Part shown: positions 39,749 to 48,453 of the stretch, one piece after another
How the letters are laid out: every line of letters begins with the position of its first letter
Numbering within the stretch: the stretch's first letter is position 1
DNA from: Cellulosimicrobium marinum
GTDB lineage: Bacteria; Actinomycetota; Actinomycetes; Actinomycetales; Cellulomonadaceae
Reading direction: 5' to 3'
NCBI RefSeq assembly: GCF_020551945.1
Contig: NZ_JAJBZH010000005.1
Coordinates: 62,001-126,000, forward strand
DNA: 64,000 nt
The notes under the pieces: generated by a model
Told to the model about the DNA's origin: nothing
Seen by the model: only the letters and a program-made list of their open reading frames with translations
The model's database searches: none
Made by a program: the position numbers and the translations under genes

Positions 39749-40438
39749 GTGCGGGTGCTGGTGGTCGAGGACGAGCGGGGCGTCGCCAAGGCGCTGCGTC
39801 GCGGCCTGCTGGCCGAGGGGTTCGCCGTCGACGTCGCGCTCGACGGGCTGCGCGGTCTCGAGCTCGCCGCGTCGGGGGAGTTCGACGCCGTCCTCGTCGA
39901 CATCATGCTGCCCGGCCTGAACGGGTACGACGTGGTCGCCCGGCTCCGCGAGCTCGGCGTCTGGACACCCGTGCTGATCCTCAGCGCCAAGGACGGCGAG
40001 TACGACATCGCGGACGGCCTCGACCTCGGCGCGGACGACTACGTGACGAAGCCGTTCTCCTTCGTCGAGCTGGTGGCGCGCGTGCGGGCCCTGGTGCGGC
40101 GGGGGCCGCAGCCGCGCCCGGCGGTCCTCACGGTGGGCGAGCTCTCCCTCGACCCGGCGACGCGCGTCGTCACCCACCGCGGGTACGAGGTGGTGACCAC
40201 GGCCCGCGAGTTCGCCCTGCTCGAGTACTTCATGCGCCGGCCGGGCCAGGTCCTCGGCAAGGTGGAGCTGCGGGACCACGTGTGGGACACGGCGGGCGAC
40301 GGCCTCAACGTCGTCGAGGTCTACGTGGGCTACCTGCGGCGCAAGTTCGGCCAGGCGGTCATCGAGACCGTGCGAGGCGCCGGCTACCGCCTGGTGGTCC
40401 CCCGAGGGGCCGCGGTACCCGGCCCTCCGCCGTCGTGA
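39749..40438 (+). CDS. OmpR-family response regulator
   Basis: 229 residues. The receiver domain has the acidic pocket VVEDE, phospho-acceptor Asp in LVDIMLPG, the Thr/Ser switch in LILSAKD and the Lys in YVTKPFS. The winged-helix output domain reads TTAREFALLEYFMRRPGQVL, and VEVYVGYLRRKFG is its recognition helix region. GTG start. It overlaps its kinase by 4 bases (GTGA) and is divergent from the exporter operon (38382-39644), which is its probable target. Confidence 0.94.
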   Translation: MRVLVVEDERGVAKALRRGLLAEGFAVDVALDGLRGLELAASGEFDAVLVDIMLPGLNGYDVVARLRELGVWTPVLILSAKDGEYDIADGLDLGADDYVTKPFSFVELVARVRALVRRGPQPRPAVLTVGELSLDPATRVVTHRGYEVVTTAREFALLEYFMRRPGQVLGKVELRDHVWDTAGDGLNVVEVYVGYLRRKFGQAVIETVRGAGYRLVVPRGAAVPGPPPS

Positions 40439-41823
40439 CGCGGCGTCGGCGCACGTGGTCGTTGCGCGCCCGGCTCACCGCTCTCGCCTCGCTCGTGCTC
40501 GCGACCGCGTTGGTGGTCGGCGCGCTCGTCCTGTCCTCGGTGGTGTCGAGCGGTCGGGTCGCGGCGCTGGACGAGATCACGCGCGAGCGCGCGCTCCAGG
40601 TCGCCCGCCTCGCCGCGAGCGGGCAGGTCCCGGACGTCCTGCCCGTCTCCGAGCCGGGTGAGGTCGTCCAGCTCCTCGGCCCGGCCGGGGAGGTCCTGGC
40701 GTCCTCGGCGACGGCGAGCAGGACGCTGCCGGTCCTGCCCGCCGACGAGCTCGCGACGCTGCGTGCCGAGGCGGACGCGCACCCCGACGGCACGGGCGAC
40801 GTGCGCGTGGTCGGCACGGACCGCAGCGCCTACGACGCCGCGGCCCGGGTCGCGGTCGTGCCCGTCGCCGGGGACGGCGGCGCCACCGCCGTGGCGAGCA
40901 TGCCGCTGCAGGAGGTCGAGGGGGTGGTGCGGGCGCTGCGGGTCGCGCTCGCCGTCGTCGTCCCGCTGCTCACCCTCGTGGCCGCAGCGGTGATCTGGGC
41001 GGTGCTCGGCCGGGCGCTGTCTCCCGTGGAGGAGCTGCGGCGCGGCGCCGCGGCGATCGCGCGGTCCGGCGGTCCCGGGACGCTGCCCGTGCCCCGCGCC
41101 GACGACGAGCTCGGCGCCCTCGCCCGCACGCTCAACGCGATGCTCGACAGCCTGCGCGCGGCGGAGGCGCGGCAGCGCTCGTTCGTCGCGGACGCGGCGC
41201 ACGAGCTGCGGTCCCCCGTCGCGGCGCTGCGGGCGAGCGTCGAGGTCGCCCGGCTCCATCCGGCGTCGTTCCCCGCGGACGAGCTCGCCGCCGAGCTCGA
41301 GGACGAGGTGCTGCGGCTGCAGGCGCTCGTCGACGACCTGCTCGTGCTCGCGCGGCTCGGTGCGCGAGCGCCCCACGACGAGGACGTCGACCTCGGCGCG
41401 GTGGCGCACGAGGTCGCCGCGACCACCGCGGAGCGACGGCCGGGGGAGCGGGCACGCCCGCGCGTCGAGATCAGGGTGGTCGTCGACGGGCGGGCCACGG
41501 CGCGCGGCGACCGGGCCGCGGTCGCCCGGATCCTGCGCAACCTCGTCGACAACGCCGTGCGTCACGCCGCGTCGCGCGTCCGGGTGACGGCCGGTCCGGG
41601 GCTGCTCGTGGTCGACGACGACGGGCCGGGCATCGACGTCGCCGACCGTGAACGGGTCTTCGAGCGGTTCACGCGGCTCGACGAGGCGCGCGAGCGCGAC
41701 GCCGGAGGGACCGGCCTGGGCCTGGCGATCGCCCGGGAGACCGCCCGCGAGCACGGGGACGACGTGGTGCTCGGGGAGTCGCCGCTGGGCGGCCTGCGCG
41801 CCGAGGTGCGGCTGTCGGCTTGA
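40435..41823 (+). CDS. Sensor histidine kinase
   Basis: 462 residues. Two membrane helices (about 18-40 and 165-188) frame an outside sensor domain of about 125 residues; a HAMP domain follows; the H-box is DAAHELRSPVAALRASVE; the ATPase domain shows NLVDNAVRHA, DDGPGI and GGTGLGLAI. It phosphorylates the upstream-encoded regulator. The stimulus is unknown; the neighbouring exporter suggests cell-envelope stress. The GTG is fixed by overlap with the regulator stop. Confidence 0.94.
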   Translation: MTRRRRTWSLRARLTALASLVLATALVVGALVLSSVVSSGRVAALDEITRERALQVARLAASGQVPDVLPVSEPGEVVQLLGPAGEVLASSATASRTLPVLPADELATLRAEADAHPDGTGDVRVVGTDRSAYDAAARVAVVPVAGDGGATAVASMPLQEVEGVVRALRVALAVVVPLLTLVAAAVIWAVLGRALSPVEELRRGAAAIARSGGPGTLPVPRADDELGALARTLNAMLDSLRAAEARQRSFVADAAHELRSPVAALRASVEVARLHPASFPADELAAELEDEVLRLQALVDDLLVLARLGARAPHDEDVDLGAVAHEVAATTAERRPGERARPRVEIRVVVDGRATARGDRAAVARILRNLVDNAVRHAASRVRVTAGPGLLVVDDDGPGIDVADRERVFERFTRLDEARERDAGGTGLGLAIARETAREHGDDVVLGESPLGGLRAEVRLSA

Positions 41824-41827
41824 CCGC

Positions 41828-41883
41828 CGCGCCGGGTCCGCCGCACCGGGTCCGCCGCGCCGCGTCCGCCCCGCCGCGTCCGC
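41828..41883. repeat. 14-bp tandem repeat, four copies
   Basis: Four units of CGCGCCGGGTCCGC type (two with GGG, two with GCG in the middle) directly follow the kinase stop and end at the convergent kinase gene. They fill the whole intergenic gap. Confidence 0.85.
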
Positions 41884-41890
41884 CTGACGG

Positions 41891-43444
41891 TCAGGCGCGG
41901 TCGCGGGGGAGGCGGACGGTGAAGGTCGTGCCGGTGGGGCCGGGCTCGTCGGCGGTGCGCGACTCGACGCCGATGGTGCCGCCGTGCGCGGTGACGATCG
42001 CGTCGACGATCGCCAGGCCGAGGCCGGTCGAGCCGCCGGTGCGGTTGCGGGCGTCGTCGCCGCGCGCGAAGCGGCGGAAGAGCACGGGCCGCAGGTCGGG
42101 CGCGATGCCGGGGCCGGCGTCGGTGACGTCCACGACCACGTCGTCGCCGTCGTCGCGCACCCGGACGTCCACGCGCGTCCCGCGCGGCGTGTGGGTGCGG
42201 GCGTTGGCGAGCAGGTTCGCCAGCACCTGGCGCAGGCTCGCCTCGTCCCCGGTGACGACGAGGTCGGAGCCGTCCGCCTCGCGGTCGGCGTCACCGTCGT
42301 CGGCGTCACCGTCGTCGCCCGGCAGGACGAGGCCCCAGTCGTGGTCGGGACCGGCGGCGTGGGCGTCCGTGACCGCGTCGACGGCGAGCGCCGCGAGGTC
42401 GACGGGCTCGCGGTCGAGGGGGCGGCCGGCGTCGAGGCGTGCGAGGAGGAGGAGGTCCTCGACGAGGCCGGTCATGCGCACGGCCTCGGACTCGATGCGG
42501 TCGAGGGCGCGGGACGTGTCGGGCGGGACGACGTCGGGGGAGCGGCGCACGAGCTCGGCGTACCCGCGGATGGACGCGAGGGGGGTGCGCAGCTCGTGGC
42601 TCGCGTCGGCGACGAAGCGGCGCACCTGGGTCTCGGACTCGTGCCGGGCGACGAGCGAGGTCTCGACGTTCTCCAGCATGCGGTTGAGTGCGGCGCCGAC
42701 CTGGCCGACCTCGGTGCGGGCGTCGGTGAGGTCGGCCGGGACGCGGGGGATGGCGTCGATCTCGCCGCGGGCGAGCTCGAGCTCGGACACGCGGCCGGCG
42801 GCGGCGGCGACGTCGTCGAGGGGTCGCAGGGAGCGGCGCACGAGCCAGGTGCCGAGCGCGGCGGCGCCGAGCAGCCCGACGAGGCCGAGCAGCGCCTCGA
42901 CGGCGACGAACTGCTGCACGGCGGCGTCGACGTCGGCGGTGCTCTGCGCGACGACGCTGCCGACCCCGTCGTCGCGGGTGGTCGCGACGGCGCGGTACCC
43001 GCCGAGGTCGGGCACGTCGACGTCGTGGGGCTCGCCGTCCGCGGGGACGTCGGTCAGGGCGGCGACCTGGGCGTCGTCGAGCTGTTCGAACGCGCCGGTG
43101 GAGGTGACGTAGCCCGCGAGCGCGACGGTGTCCCCCTCGGTGCGCACGACGACGGTGCCGGGGCCGACGCCGAACGGGAACCGGGCGGGGTCGTCGTCGA
43201 TCCCGGGGCCGTCGGGGAACCCGCCGGGGAGGTCGCCGGCCGGTCGGTCGGTCCCCGGGGGGCGTTCCTCGCGCCCGCTCGCCTCGACGAGGGACTGGTC
43301 GAGCTCGGCGACGAGCTGGCCGCGCAGCGCGAGGGCGGAGGCGGTGGCGAGGCCGGCGGTGACGAGGAGCAGCACGCCCACGAGGACGACGACGAGGCGT
43401 CGCCGCAGCGCCGTGGGGCGTGCGGGGGGTGCGGGGTCAGGCAC
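41891..43444 (-). CDS. Sensor histidine kinase (partner of the cueP-linked regulator)
   Basis: 517 residues. Helices at about 15-38 and 180-200 enclose a 140-residue outside domain that is acidic and Pro/Gly-rich (ASGREERPPGTDRPAG onward). HAMP, H-box DASHELRTPLASIRGYAE, N-box ANLLANARTHTP, DAGPGI and STGLGLAI are intact. A loop rich in Asp (GDDGDADDGDADREADG) interrupts the ATPase domain. It overlaps the regulator by 8 bases. With the CueP-type lipoprotein upstream, copper or envelope redox stress is a reasonable but unproven signal. Confidence 0.93.
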   Translation of the reverse strand: MPDPAPPARPTALRRRLVVVLVGVLLLVTAGLATASALALRGQLVAELDQSLVEASGREERPPGTDRPAGDLPGGFPDGPGIDDDPARFPFGVGPGTVVVRTEGDTVALAGYVTSTGAFEQLDDAQVAALTDVPADGEPHDVDVPDLGGYRAVATTRDDGVGSVVAQSTADVDAAVQQFVAVEALLGLVGLLGAAALGTWLVRRSLRPLDDVAAAAGRVSELELARGEIDAIPRVPADLTDARTEVGQVGAALNRMLENVETSLVARHESETQVRRFVADASHELRTPLASIRGYAELVRRSPDVVPPDTSRALDRIESEAVRMTGLVEDLLLLARLDAGRPLDREPVDLAALAVDAVTDAHAAGPDHDWGLVLPGDDGDADDGDADREADGSDLVVTGDEASLRQVLANLLANARTHTPRGTRVDVRVRDDGDDVVVDVTDAGPGIAPDLRPVLFRRFARGDDARNRTGGSTGLGLAIVDAIVTAHGGTIGVESRTADEPGPTGTTFTVRLPRDRA

Positions 43445-44207
43445 GGGCGTCGTCCGTGCCGGTGGCGGGCTTGAGCACGTACCCGACGCCGCGCAGCGTG
43501 TGGATCATGGGGTCGTGGCCCTTGTCGATCTTACGGCGCAGGTAGGAGATGTAGAGCTCGACGATGTTCGCCTGCCCGCCGAAGTCGTAGTTCCAGACGC
43601 GGTCGAGGATCTGCGCCTTGGACAGGACGCGGCGGGGGTTGCGCATGAGGTACCGCAGGAGCTCGAACTCGGTCGCGGTGAGCCGGACCTCCTGGCCCGC
43701 GCGGCGCACCTCGTGGGAGTCCTCGTCGAGCTCGAGGTCGCCGACCACGAGGACGGCGTCCTCGCGCTGCGCGGCTGCGCCGCCGCGGCGCAGCAGCCCG
43801 CGCAGGCGGGCGACGACCTCCTCGAGGCTGAACGGCTTCGTGACGTAGTCGTCGCCGCCCGCGGTGAGCCCGGCGACCCGGTCCTCGACGGCGTCGCGGG
43901 CGGTGAGGAAGAGCACCGGGACGTCGGGGTCACGCTCACGCAGCCGCCGCAGGACGGTGAGGCCGTCCATGTCGGGGAGCATGACGTCGAGCACGACGAC
44001 GTCCGGTCCCGTCTCCCGGGCGGTGCGGACCGCGGTGTGGCCGTCGAGCGCGGTGGAGACGTCCCACCCTTCGTAGCGCAGCGCGGAGGTGAGGAGCTCG
44101 GCGAGGTTGGGCTCGTCGTCGACCACGAGCACGCGCACGGGGGAGCCGTCCGGCCTCGTCAGGCGGGGACGGTCGGCGGGCTGGCTCGTGAGCGGTGCGG
44201 CGGTCAT
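43437..44207 (-). CDS. OmpR-family response regulator
   Basis: 256 residues. A 20-residue polar start precedes the receiver (VLVVDDE, phospho-Asp in VVVLDVMLPDMDG, LFLTARD, YVTKPFS) and a winged-helix domain (TEFELLRYLMRNPRRVLSKAQIL, VELYISYLRRKI). Close to the PrrA/TrcR/MprA branch of actinobacteria by pattern. It lies 76 bases downstream of cueP on the same strand and overlaps the kinase gene, so the three may be one transcript. Confidence 0.93.
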   Translation of the reverse strand: MTAAPLTSQPADRPRLTRPDGSPVRVLVVDDEPNLAELLTSALRYEGWDVSTALDGHTAVRTARETGPDVVVLDVMLPDMDGLTVLRRLRERDPDVPVLFLTARDAVEDRVAGLTAGGDDYVTKPFSLEEVVARLRGLLRRGGAAAQREDAVLVVGDLELDEDSHEVRRAGQEVRLTATEFELLRYLMRNPRRVLSKAQILDRVWNYDFGGQANIVELYISYLRRKIDKGHDPMIHTLRGVGYVLKPATGTDDARA

Positions 44208-44283
44208 GGGACCAGCCTCTCGCCCGGGGACGTCCGGCGCCTGTGGTGAACCTGTGCGGTGCCTGTGCGCTCGCGCCCGGTGG

Positions 44284-44853
44284 TCAGGTGAGCTGCACGG
44301 TGGTGAGGCAGGTCGGGTCGTCCACGGCGGTCGTGACGACGGTCTGGCCGGTGCGGCCCTGCGCCTCGACGCGGACCTGCGCCTCGACGTCGCGCGGCAG
44401 CCAGTACCCGACGAAGCCGTTGTCCTCGAGCCGGGTGTCCTCGTCGACGAGCGTCTCGCCGGTGGCGGTGTCGACCACCGTGACCCGGACGTCCTGGCCG
44501 CCGAGCTCGCCCTGGCACGTGGTGAGGGAGTGGAACGTGCAGGGGTGGGTCTGCTCGACGTACGGCGCGACGGACAGGTAGAACGCGTCGTCGGGCAGGT
44601 CGAGGGTGGTCTCGTCGTCGCCGTCCGCGTCGGTGAGCAGGAGCGTGTCGCCGCGGACGGACGCCATGAGGTCGGTGGGCCTTTCGGCGACCGGGATCGA
44701 CTCGAGGTGCTCGACGATTTCCGGCCCGTCCATCCCGTCGAGCCCGTGGCTCTCCAGCAGCCCGGCCGTCGGCTCCGGGTCGGCGGGCGCGGTGCACCCG
44801 GCGAGCGCGAGCAGGGCGGCCGCGGCGAGCGGGACGAGGAGGTGGCGTCTCAT
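44284..44853 (-). CDS. cueP: CueP-family copper-binding lipoprotein
   Basis: 189 residues. The lipobox LAGC places the anchor Cys at residue 20. The mature part carries the CueP core: FYLSVAPYVEQTHPCTFHSL, then TCQGELGG, then DNGFVGYWLPRD, and finally DPTCLTTVQL. The three conserved Cys and the His of CTFH match the copper-binding residues described for Salmonella CueP, which supplies copper to periplasmic superoxide dismutase. Here it would act on the outer face of the membrane. It precedes a response regulator/kinase pair in the same direction. Confidence 0.85.
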   Translation of the reverse strand: MRRHLLVPLAAAALLALAGCTAPADPEPTAGLLESHGLDGMDGPEIVEHLESIPVAERPTDLMASVRGDTLLLTDADGDDETTLDLPDDAFYLSVAPYVEQTHPCTFHSLTTCQGELGGQDVRVTVVDTATGETLVDEDTRLEDNGFVGYWLPRDVEAQVRVEAQGRTGQTVVTTAVDDPTCLTTVQLT

Positions 44854-44951
44854 GCGGCCATCCTGGCGGTCCGACCTGGGAGGACCCAGGGGACGAGGTC
44901 CCGGACCTCGCCCCGCGGCCGGGAGGAGGTGAATGACGTCCGACCTGCCGG

Positions 44952-45344
44952 CTATGCCAGCTCGTCGTCGCCGACGTGCTCGAGCCAGGTGACCACCTGG
45001 CCGTTCTCGTCCGCCTCCTGGATCGCGACGTGGGCCATGAACCGGTCCGGCGTGGCCCCGTGCCAGTGCTCCTCGCCCGGCTCGATGTAGACCACGTCGC
45101 CGGGACGGATCTCCTGCACGTCGCCGCCGCGTCTCGCCACGTAGCCGATGCCGTCGGTGACGTACAGGGTCTGGCCCTTGGGGTGGTGGTGCCATGCGGT
45201 GCGAGCGCCCGGGGTGAACCGCACGTGGGAGGCCCCGACGGCGGACTGGTCGTCCGGGTCGCGGATCGCGTCGATGAGGACGGTGCCGGTGAACCAGTCC
45301 TGCGGTCCGGTGGCGCTCTGACCACCACTTCTCGTGAGCTTCAT
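44952..45344 (-). CDS. Cupin-domain protein
   Basis: 130 residues, a single small beta-barrel. Cupin motif 1 includes ARTAWHHHPKGQTLYVTDG (metal-binding His residues and Glu-like Gln), and motif 2 is RPGDVVYIEPGEEHWHGA. Enzymes of this shape include quercetinase-like and carboxymuconolactone-linked proteins; the reaction here is unknown. It ends in TAG. It lies 31 bases downstream of the zinc dehydrogenase gene, so it is probably co-transcribed with it. Confidence 0.88.
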   Translation of the reverse strand: MKLTRSGGQSATGPQDWFTGTVLIDAIRDPDDQSAVGASHVRFTPGARTAWHHHPKGQTLYVTDGIGYVARRGGDVQEIRPGDVVYIEPGEEHWHGATPDRFMAHVAIQEADENGQVVTWLEHVGDDELA

Positions 45345-45375
45345 GGTGCGGCCCTTCTCTTCTCGTCGGTAGGAC

Positions 45376-46398
45376 TTACAGGGTGAGCAGCACCTTGGTG
45401 GCGCGTCGTTCGTCCATGGCCCGGTAGCCGTCGGCGGCCTGCTCGAGCGGGAGGGTGAGGTCGAAGACCTTGCCCGGGTCGATCGTGCGGTCCCAGATGA
45501 GCTGGATCAGGTCGGGCAGGAACCGGCGCACGGGGGCGGGGCCGCCGAGGATCTGCACCTGGGAGAAGAAGAGGAGCTCGCCGGGCAGCTGGACGTCGTG
45601 GGTGACGCCGACGAAGCCGACGTTGCCGCCGGGGCGTGCCGAGCTGATGGCCTGCACCATGGACTCCTGCGTCCCGACGGCCTCGATCACGGAGTGTGCG
45701 CCGAGGCCGTCGGTGAGCTCCTTGATGCGGGCGACGCCTGCTTCGCCGCGCTCGGCGACGATGTCGGTGGCACCGAAGTGGCGGGCGAGGTCCTGACGGT
45801 CCGCGTGGCGGGACATGGCGATGATGCGCTCGGCGCCGAGCTGCTTGGCGGCGAGGACGCCCATGAGGCCGACGGCGCCGTCGCCGACCACGGCCACGGT
45901 CTTGCCGGGACCGGCCTGGGCGGCCACGGCGGCGAACCAGCCCGTGCCCAGCACGTCCGAGGCGGCCAGCAGGTGCGGGATCAGGTCCGGGTCGGGCTGG
46001 CCCGGGGTCGCGACGAGGGTGCCGTCGGCGTAGGGGATGCGCGCCTTCTCCGCCTGGGTGCCGATGGCGCCGTCGACGAAGATGCGGTGCACGCAGCTCG
46101 ACGGGAAGCCGGCCCGGCAGATCTCGCACGTGCCGTCCGAGATGACGAACGAGCCGACGACGAAGTCCCCGGGCTTGACCGTGGTGACCTCGGAGCCGAC
46201 CTCCTCGACGACGCCGACGTACTCGTGGCCCATGGTGGCGTGGTCCACCTGGTCGGCGCCGCGGTACGGCCACAGGTCCGACCCGCAGATGCAGGTCGCC
46301 GACAGGCGGATCACCGCGTCCGTCGGGTCGACGATACGCGGGTCCTCGCGCTCTTCCACCCGGACGTCGCCGGGGCCGTGCATGATCACTCCGCGCAT
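45376..46398 (-). CDS. Zinc-dependent alcohol dehydrogenase
   Basis: 340 residues, medium-chain type. CICGSDLWPYRG and GHEYVGVVEE give the catalytic zinc site; GTCEICRAGFPSSCVH holds the structural zinc cysteines; VAVVGDGAVGLMGVLAAKQLGA is the NAD(P) site, with SRHADR at the selectivity position suggesting NADP. Its stop is TAA, rare in this window. It leads a two-gene operon with the cupin gene and is divergent from a MmyB-type regulator, which probably controls it. Substrate not known. Confidence 0.9.
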   Translation of the reverse strand: MRGVIMHGPGDVRVEEREDPRIVDPTDAVIRLSATCICGSDLWPYRGADQVDHATMGHEYVGVVEEVGSEVTTVKPGDFVVGSFVISDGTCEICRAGFPSSCVHRIFVDGAIGTQAEKARIPYADGTLVATPGQPDPDLIPHLLAASDVLGTGWFAAVAAQAGPGKTVAVVGDGAVGLMGVLAAKQLGAERIIAMSRHADRQDLARHFGATDIVAERGEAGVARIKELTDGLGAHSVIEAVGTQESMVQAISSARPGGNVGFVGVTHDVQLPGELLFFSQVQILGGPAPVRRFLPDLIQLIWDRTIDPGKVFDLTLPLEQAADGYRAMDERRATKVLLTL

Positions 46399-46524
46399 CA
46401 CTGCTCTCCTTCGCTGGTGGTCGTCCCAGGATCGCCCTCGTTCCGCACGCACGGGAGTCCCTGCGGAGGGGTGTACCGGTGGTAGACCCCTCGCCACGGA
46501 CTGCCTCCCCGCCCGGTCGAGCCT

Positions 46525-46530
46525 TAGCGT
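46525..46530 (+). promoter_or_regulatory. -10 element of a leaderless promoter
   Basis: TAGCGT, six bases, then the ATG at 46537. The 138-base divergent region shared with the dehydrogenase gene holds no other clear element. Confidence 0.6.
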
Positions 46531-46536
46531 GTCGGC

Positions 46537-47421
46537 ATGGACAACCGAGCAGAGGTGCGCGAGTTCCTCGTGTCGCGGCGCGGCAAGGTCACCCCGGAGG
46601 CTGCCGGTATCGTCGGCGGTGCCAACCGCAGGGTGCCGGGCCTGAGGCGGAGCGAGGTCGCCGCGCTGGCGGGCGTGAGCGTGGAGTACTACGCCAAGCT
46701 CGAGCGCGGCTCCATCGGCGGAGCGTCGGCCTCCGTGCTCGACGCCGTCGCGGGCGCCCTGCAGCTCGACGACACCGAGCGTGCGCACCTGTTCGACCTG
46801 GCCCGGGCGGCCGACGGGGTGCCGACGTCGGGCCGGAGCCGACGCCGATCGCCCCGCGCAGGGGCGGCTCGCCCCAGCCTGCAATGGGCGCTGGCGGCGA
46901 TCACCGACGGCGTCGCGTTCGTCCGCGACCAGCACCAGGACCTCCTGGCGACCAACCCGCTGGGCCGCGCCTTCTACTCCCCGGTCATCGGGGACGGCGG
47001 GCGCACGCCCAACCTCGCCCGCTTCCAGTTCCTCGACCCCGCCGCACGCGACTTCTACCCCGACTGGGACCTGTTCGCCGAGATGTGCGTCGCCATCATG
47101 CGCGCCGAGGCCGGCCGGGACCCGCACGACAAGGGTCTGCAGGACCTCGTCGGTGAGCTGTCCACCCGCAGCGAGGTATTCCGCCGGCTGTGGGCCGCCC
47201 ATGACGTCCGCACCCACGGCGCCGGCACCAAACGCTTCCGCCACCCCGTCGTCGGCGAGCTCACCCTGGCGTACGAGGAGCTCGCGATCACCGCCGAACC
47301 GGGCCAGGTCCTCATGGTCTACACCGCCGAGCCCGGCTCGCCGTCGGCCGAGCGGTTGCGTCTGCTCGCGTCCTGGGCCGCCGACACCTCGGCGACGGTT
47401 CCTGCGAGGACGGAGCGCTGA
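46537..47421 (+). CDS. XRE/MmyB-family transcriptional regulator
   Basis: 294 residues. The helix-turn-helix reads VPGLRRSEVAALAGVSVEYYAKLERG, the standard start of this large actinobacterial family; a MmyB-like ligand-binding domain follows (LQWALAAITDGVAFVRDQHQDLLATNPLGRAFY, then ELSTRSEVFRRLWAAHDVR, which may bind a fatty acid). Divergent from the dehydrogenase/cupin pair and overlapping the acetyltransferase gene by one base (TGATG), so it probably controls both sides. Confidence 0.92.
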   Translation: MDNRAEVREFLVSRRGKVTPEAAGIVGGANRRVPGLRRSEVAALAGVSVEYYAKLERGSIGGASASVLDAVAGALQLDDTERAHLFDLARAADGVPTSGRSRRRSPRAGAARPSLQWALAAITDGVAFVRDQHQDLLATNPLGRAFYSPVIGDGGRTPNLARFQFLDPAARDFYPDWDLFAEMCVAIMRAEAGRDPHDKGLQDLVGELSTRSEVFRRLWAAHDVRTHGAGTKRFRHPVVGELTLAYEELAITAEPGQVLMVYTAEPGSPSAERLRLLASWAADTSATVPARTER

Positions 47422-47996
47422 TGGACCTGCAGGAGTTCCGCGCCCTCGTCGCCCGTCGCGAGCGCATCGCAGCGGGCTCGGGCGCCCACGCCCTCATGAA
47501 CGACACGGCGCAGGACGCGTTGCGTGTCATGGCGGAGCTCAACGGCGGATACCGGAGCCCTGACGAGGTGCGGGCACTGCTGGCCCGGCTCACCGGGCGC
47601 CCCGTGGACGAGTCGGTCACGCTGTTCCCGCCCTTCCACTGCGAGTTCGGCAAGAACCTCACGCTCGGCCGCGACGTGTTCATCAATATGGCGTGCCGCT
47701 TCCAGGACGCCGGTGGCATCACCATCGGCGACGGCTCGCTGCTCGGTCACGGCTGCACGATCGTCACTCTCGACCACGACCTCGACCCCGCACGCCGCGG
47801 CGACATGATCCCCGCGCCCGTCACCATCGGGCGCCAGGTCTGGCTCGGCGCCGCCGTCACGGTCGTGCCCGGAGTGACGATCGGCGACGGCGCCGTCGTC
47901 GGTGCAGGAGCAGTCGTCACCCGGGACGTCCCCGCCGACACCATCGTCGCCGGCGTGCCCGCACGACGTATCCGGGACACCGGCTTCACCGCCTGA
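47421..47996 (+). CDS. Hexapeptide-repeat sugar O-acetyltransferase (Maa/LacA-like)
   Basis: 191 residues. The N-terminal maltose-acetyltransferase cap is followed by a left-handed beta helix built from hexapeptide repeats (ITIGDGSLLGHGCTIVTLDH, VTIGRQVWLGAAVTVVPG, VTIGDGAVVGAGAVVTRDVP). The catalytic His is in TLDHD, and the end VAGVPARRI is typical. It transfers acetyl from acetyl-CoA to a sugar hydroxyl. It is translationally coupled to the regulator upstream. Confidence 0.92.
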   Translation: MDLQEFRALVARRERIAAGSGAHALMNDTAQDALRVMAELNGGYRSPDEVRALLARLTGRPVDESVTLFPPFHCEFGKNLTLGRDVFINMACRFQDAGGITIGDGSLLGHGCTIVTLDHDLDPARRGDMIPAPVTIGRQVWLGAAVTVVPGVTIGDGAVVGAGAVVTRDVPADTIVAGVPARRIRDTGFTA

Positions 47997-48081
47997 CGCA
48001 TGGCGTTCACGCCGCGACGTGTCCTCGAGCGCTGCCAAGGCGGTCATCGAGCAACCCAAGGCTCGTCGCCCCGTCCCGGGA

Positions 48082-48123
48082 ACGACGAAGCGGGCCCAGG
48101 TTGCCCTGGACCCGCTTCGTCGT
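48082..48123. terminator. Long bidirectional hairpin
   Basis: ACGACGAAGCGGG-C-CCAGG (48082-48100) pairs with CCTGG-A-CCCGCTTCGTCGT (48105-48123) with one mismatch. It lies between the acetyltransferase gene and the tRNA-Leu gene, which converge. Confidence 0.8.
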
Positions 48124-48138
48124 CGCTGTCTCAACGAG

Positions 48139-48223
48139 TGTCCGGAGGGGGACTTGAACCCCCACGCCCGATAAAGGGCACTAGCACCTCAAGCTAGCGC
48201 GTCTGCCATTCCGCCACCCGGAC
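48139..48223 (-). tRNA. tRNA-Leu (anticodon GAG)
   Basis: 85 bases. Acceptor GTCCGGG pairs with TCCGGAC (one G-T pair), the anticodon stem is GCTAG/CTAGT-side with loop CTTGAGG giving GAG, a long variable arm (TGCCCTTTATCGGGCG) marks class II, and the T arm is GGGGGTTCAAGTCCCCC. The discriminator is A and CCA is not encoded. It decodes CUC and CUU leucine codons. Confidence 0.96.
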
Positions 48224-48453
48224 GAGTGGACCTTCGCGGCGTTTCCGCCGTTCCGGTGCGGGGAAAAACATAGCACGGTTCGCGGGTGGTTCCCGCATCG
48301 CCGTCCGCTCCCCGGGACCCAAGGCACGGACGGTCGGCGCGCCCGACGGCGCGTCCACGACGCCACCGGACGCGCCCGGATGCGCTGCACGGCGTGGGGG
48401 GACGCACTGGGGCACACTGGGCGGATGAGGGCGACGTGCGGGCAGGGATCCGC

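Noticed and set aside
44876-44905. Similarity of the cueP upstream region (GGAGGACCCAGGGGACGAGG) to the core of the palindromic family
   Set aside because: It lacks the outer arms, the CTGGCGGGAG block is broken and the loop is not GAGGNRCGA; probably chance in GC-rich DNA.
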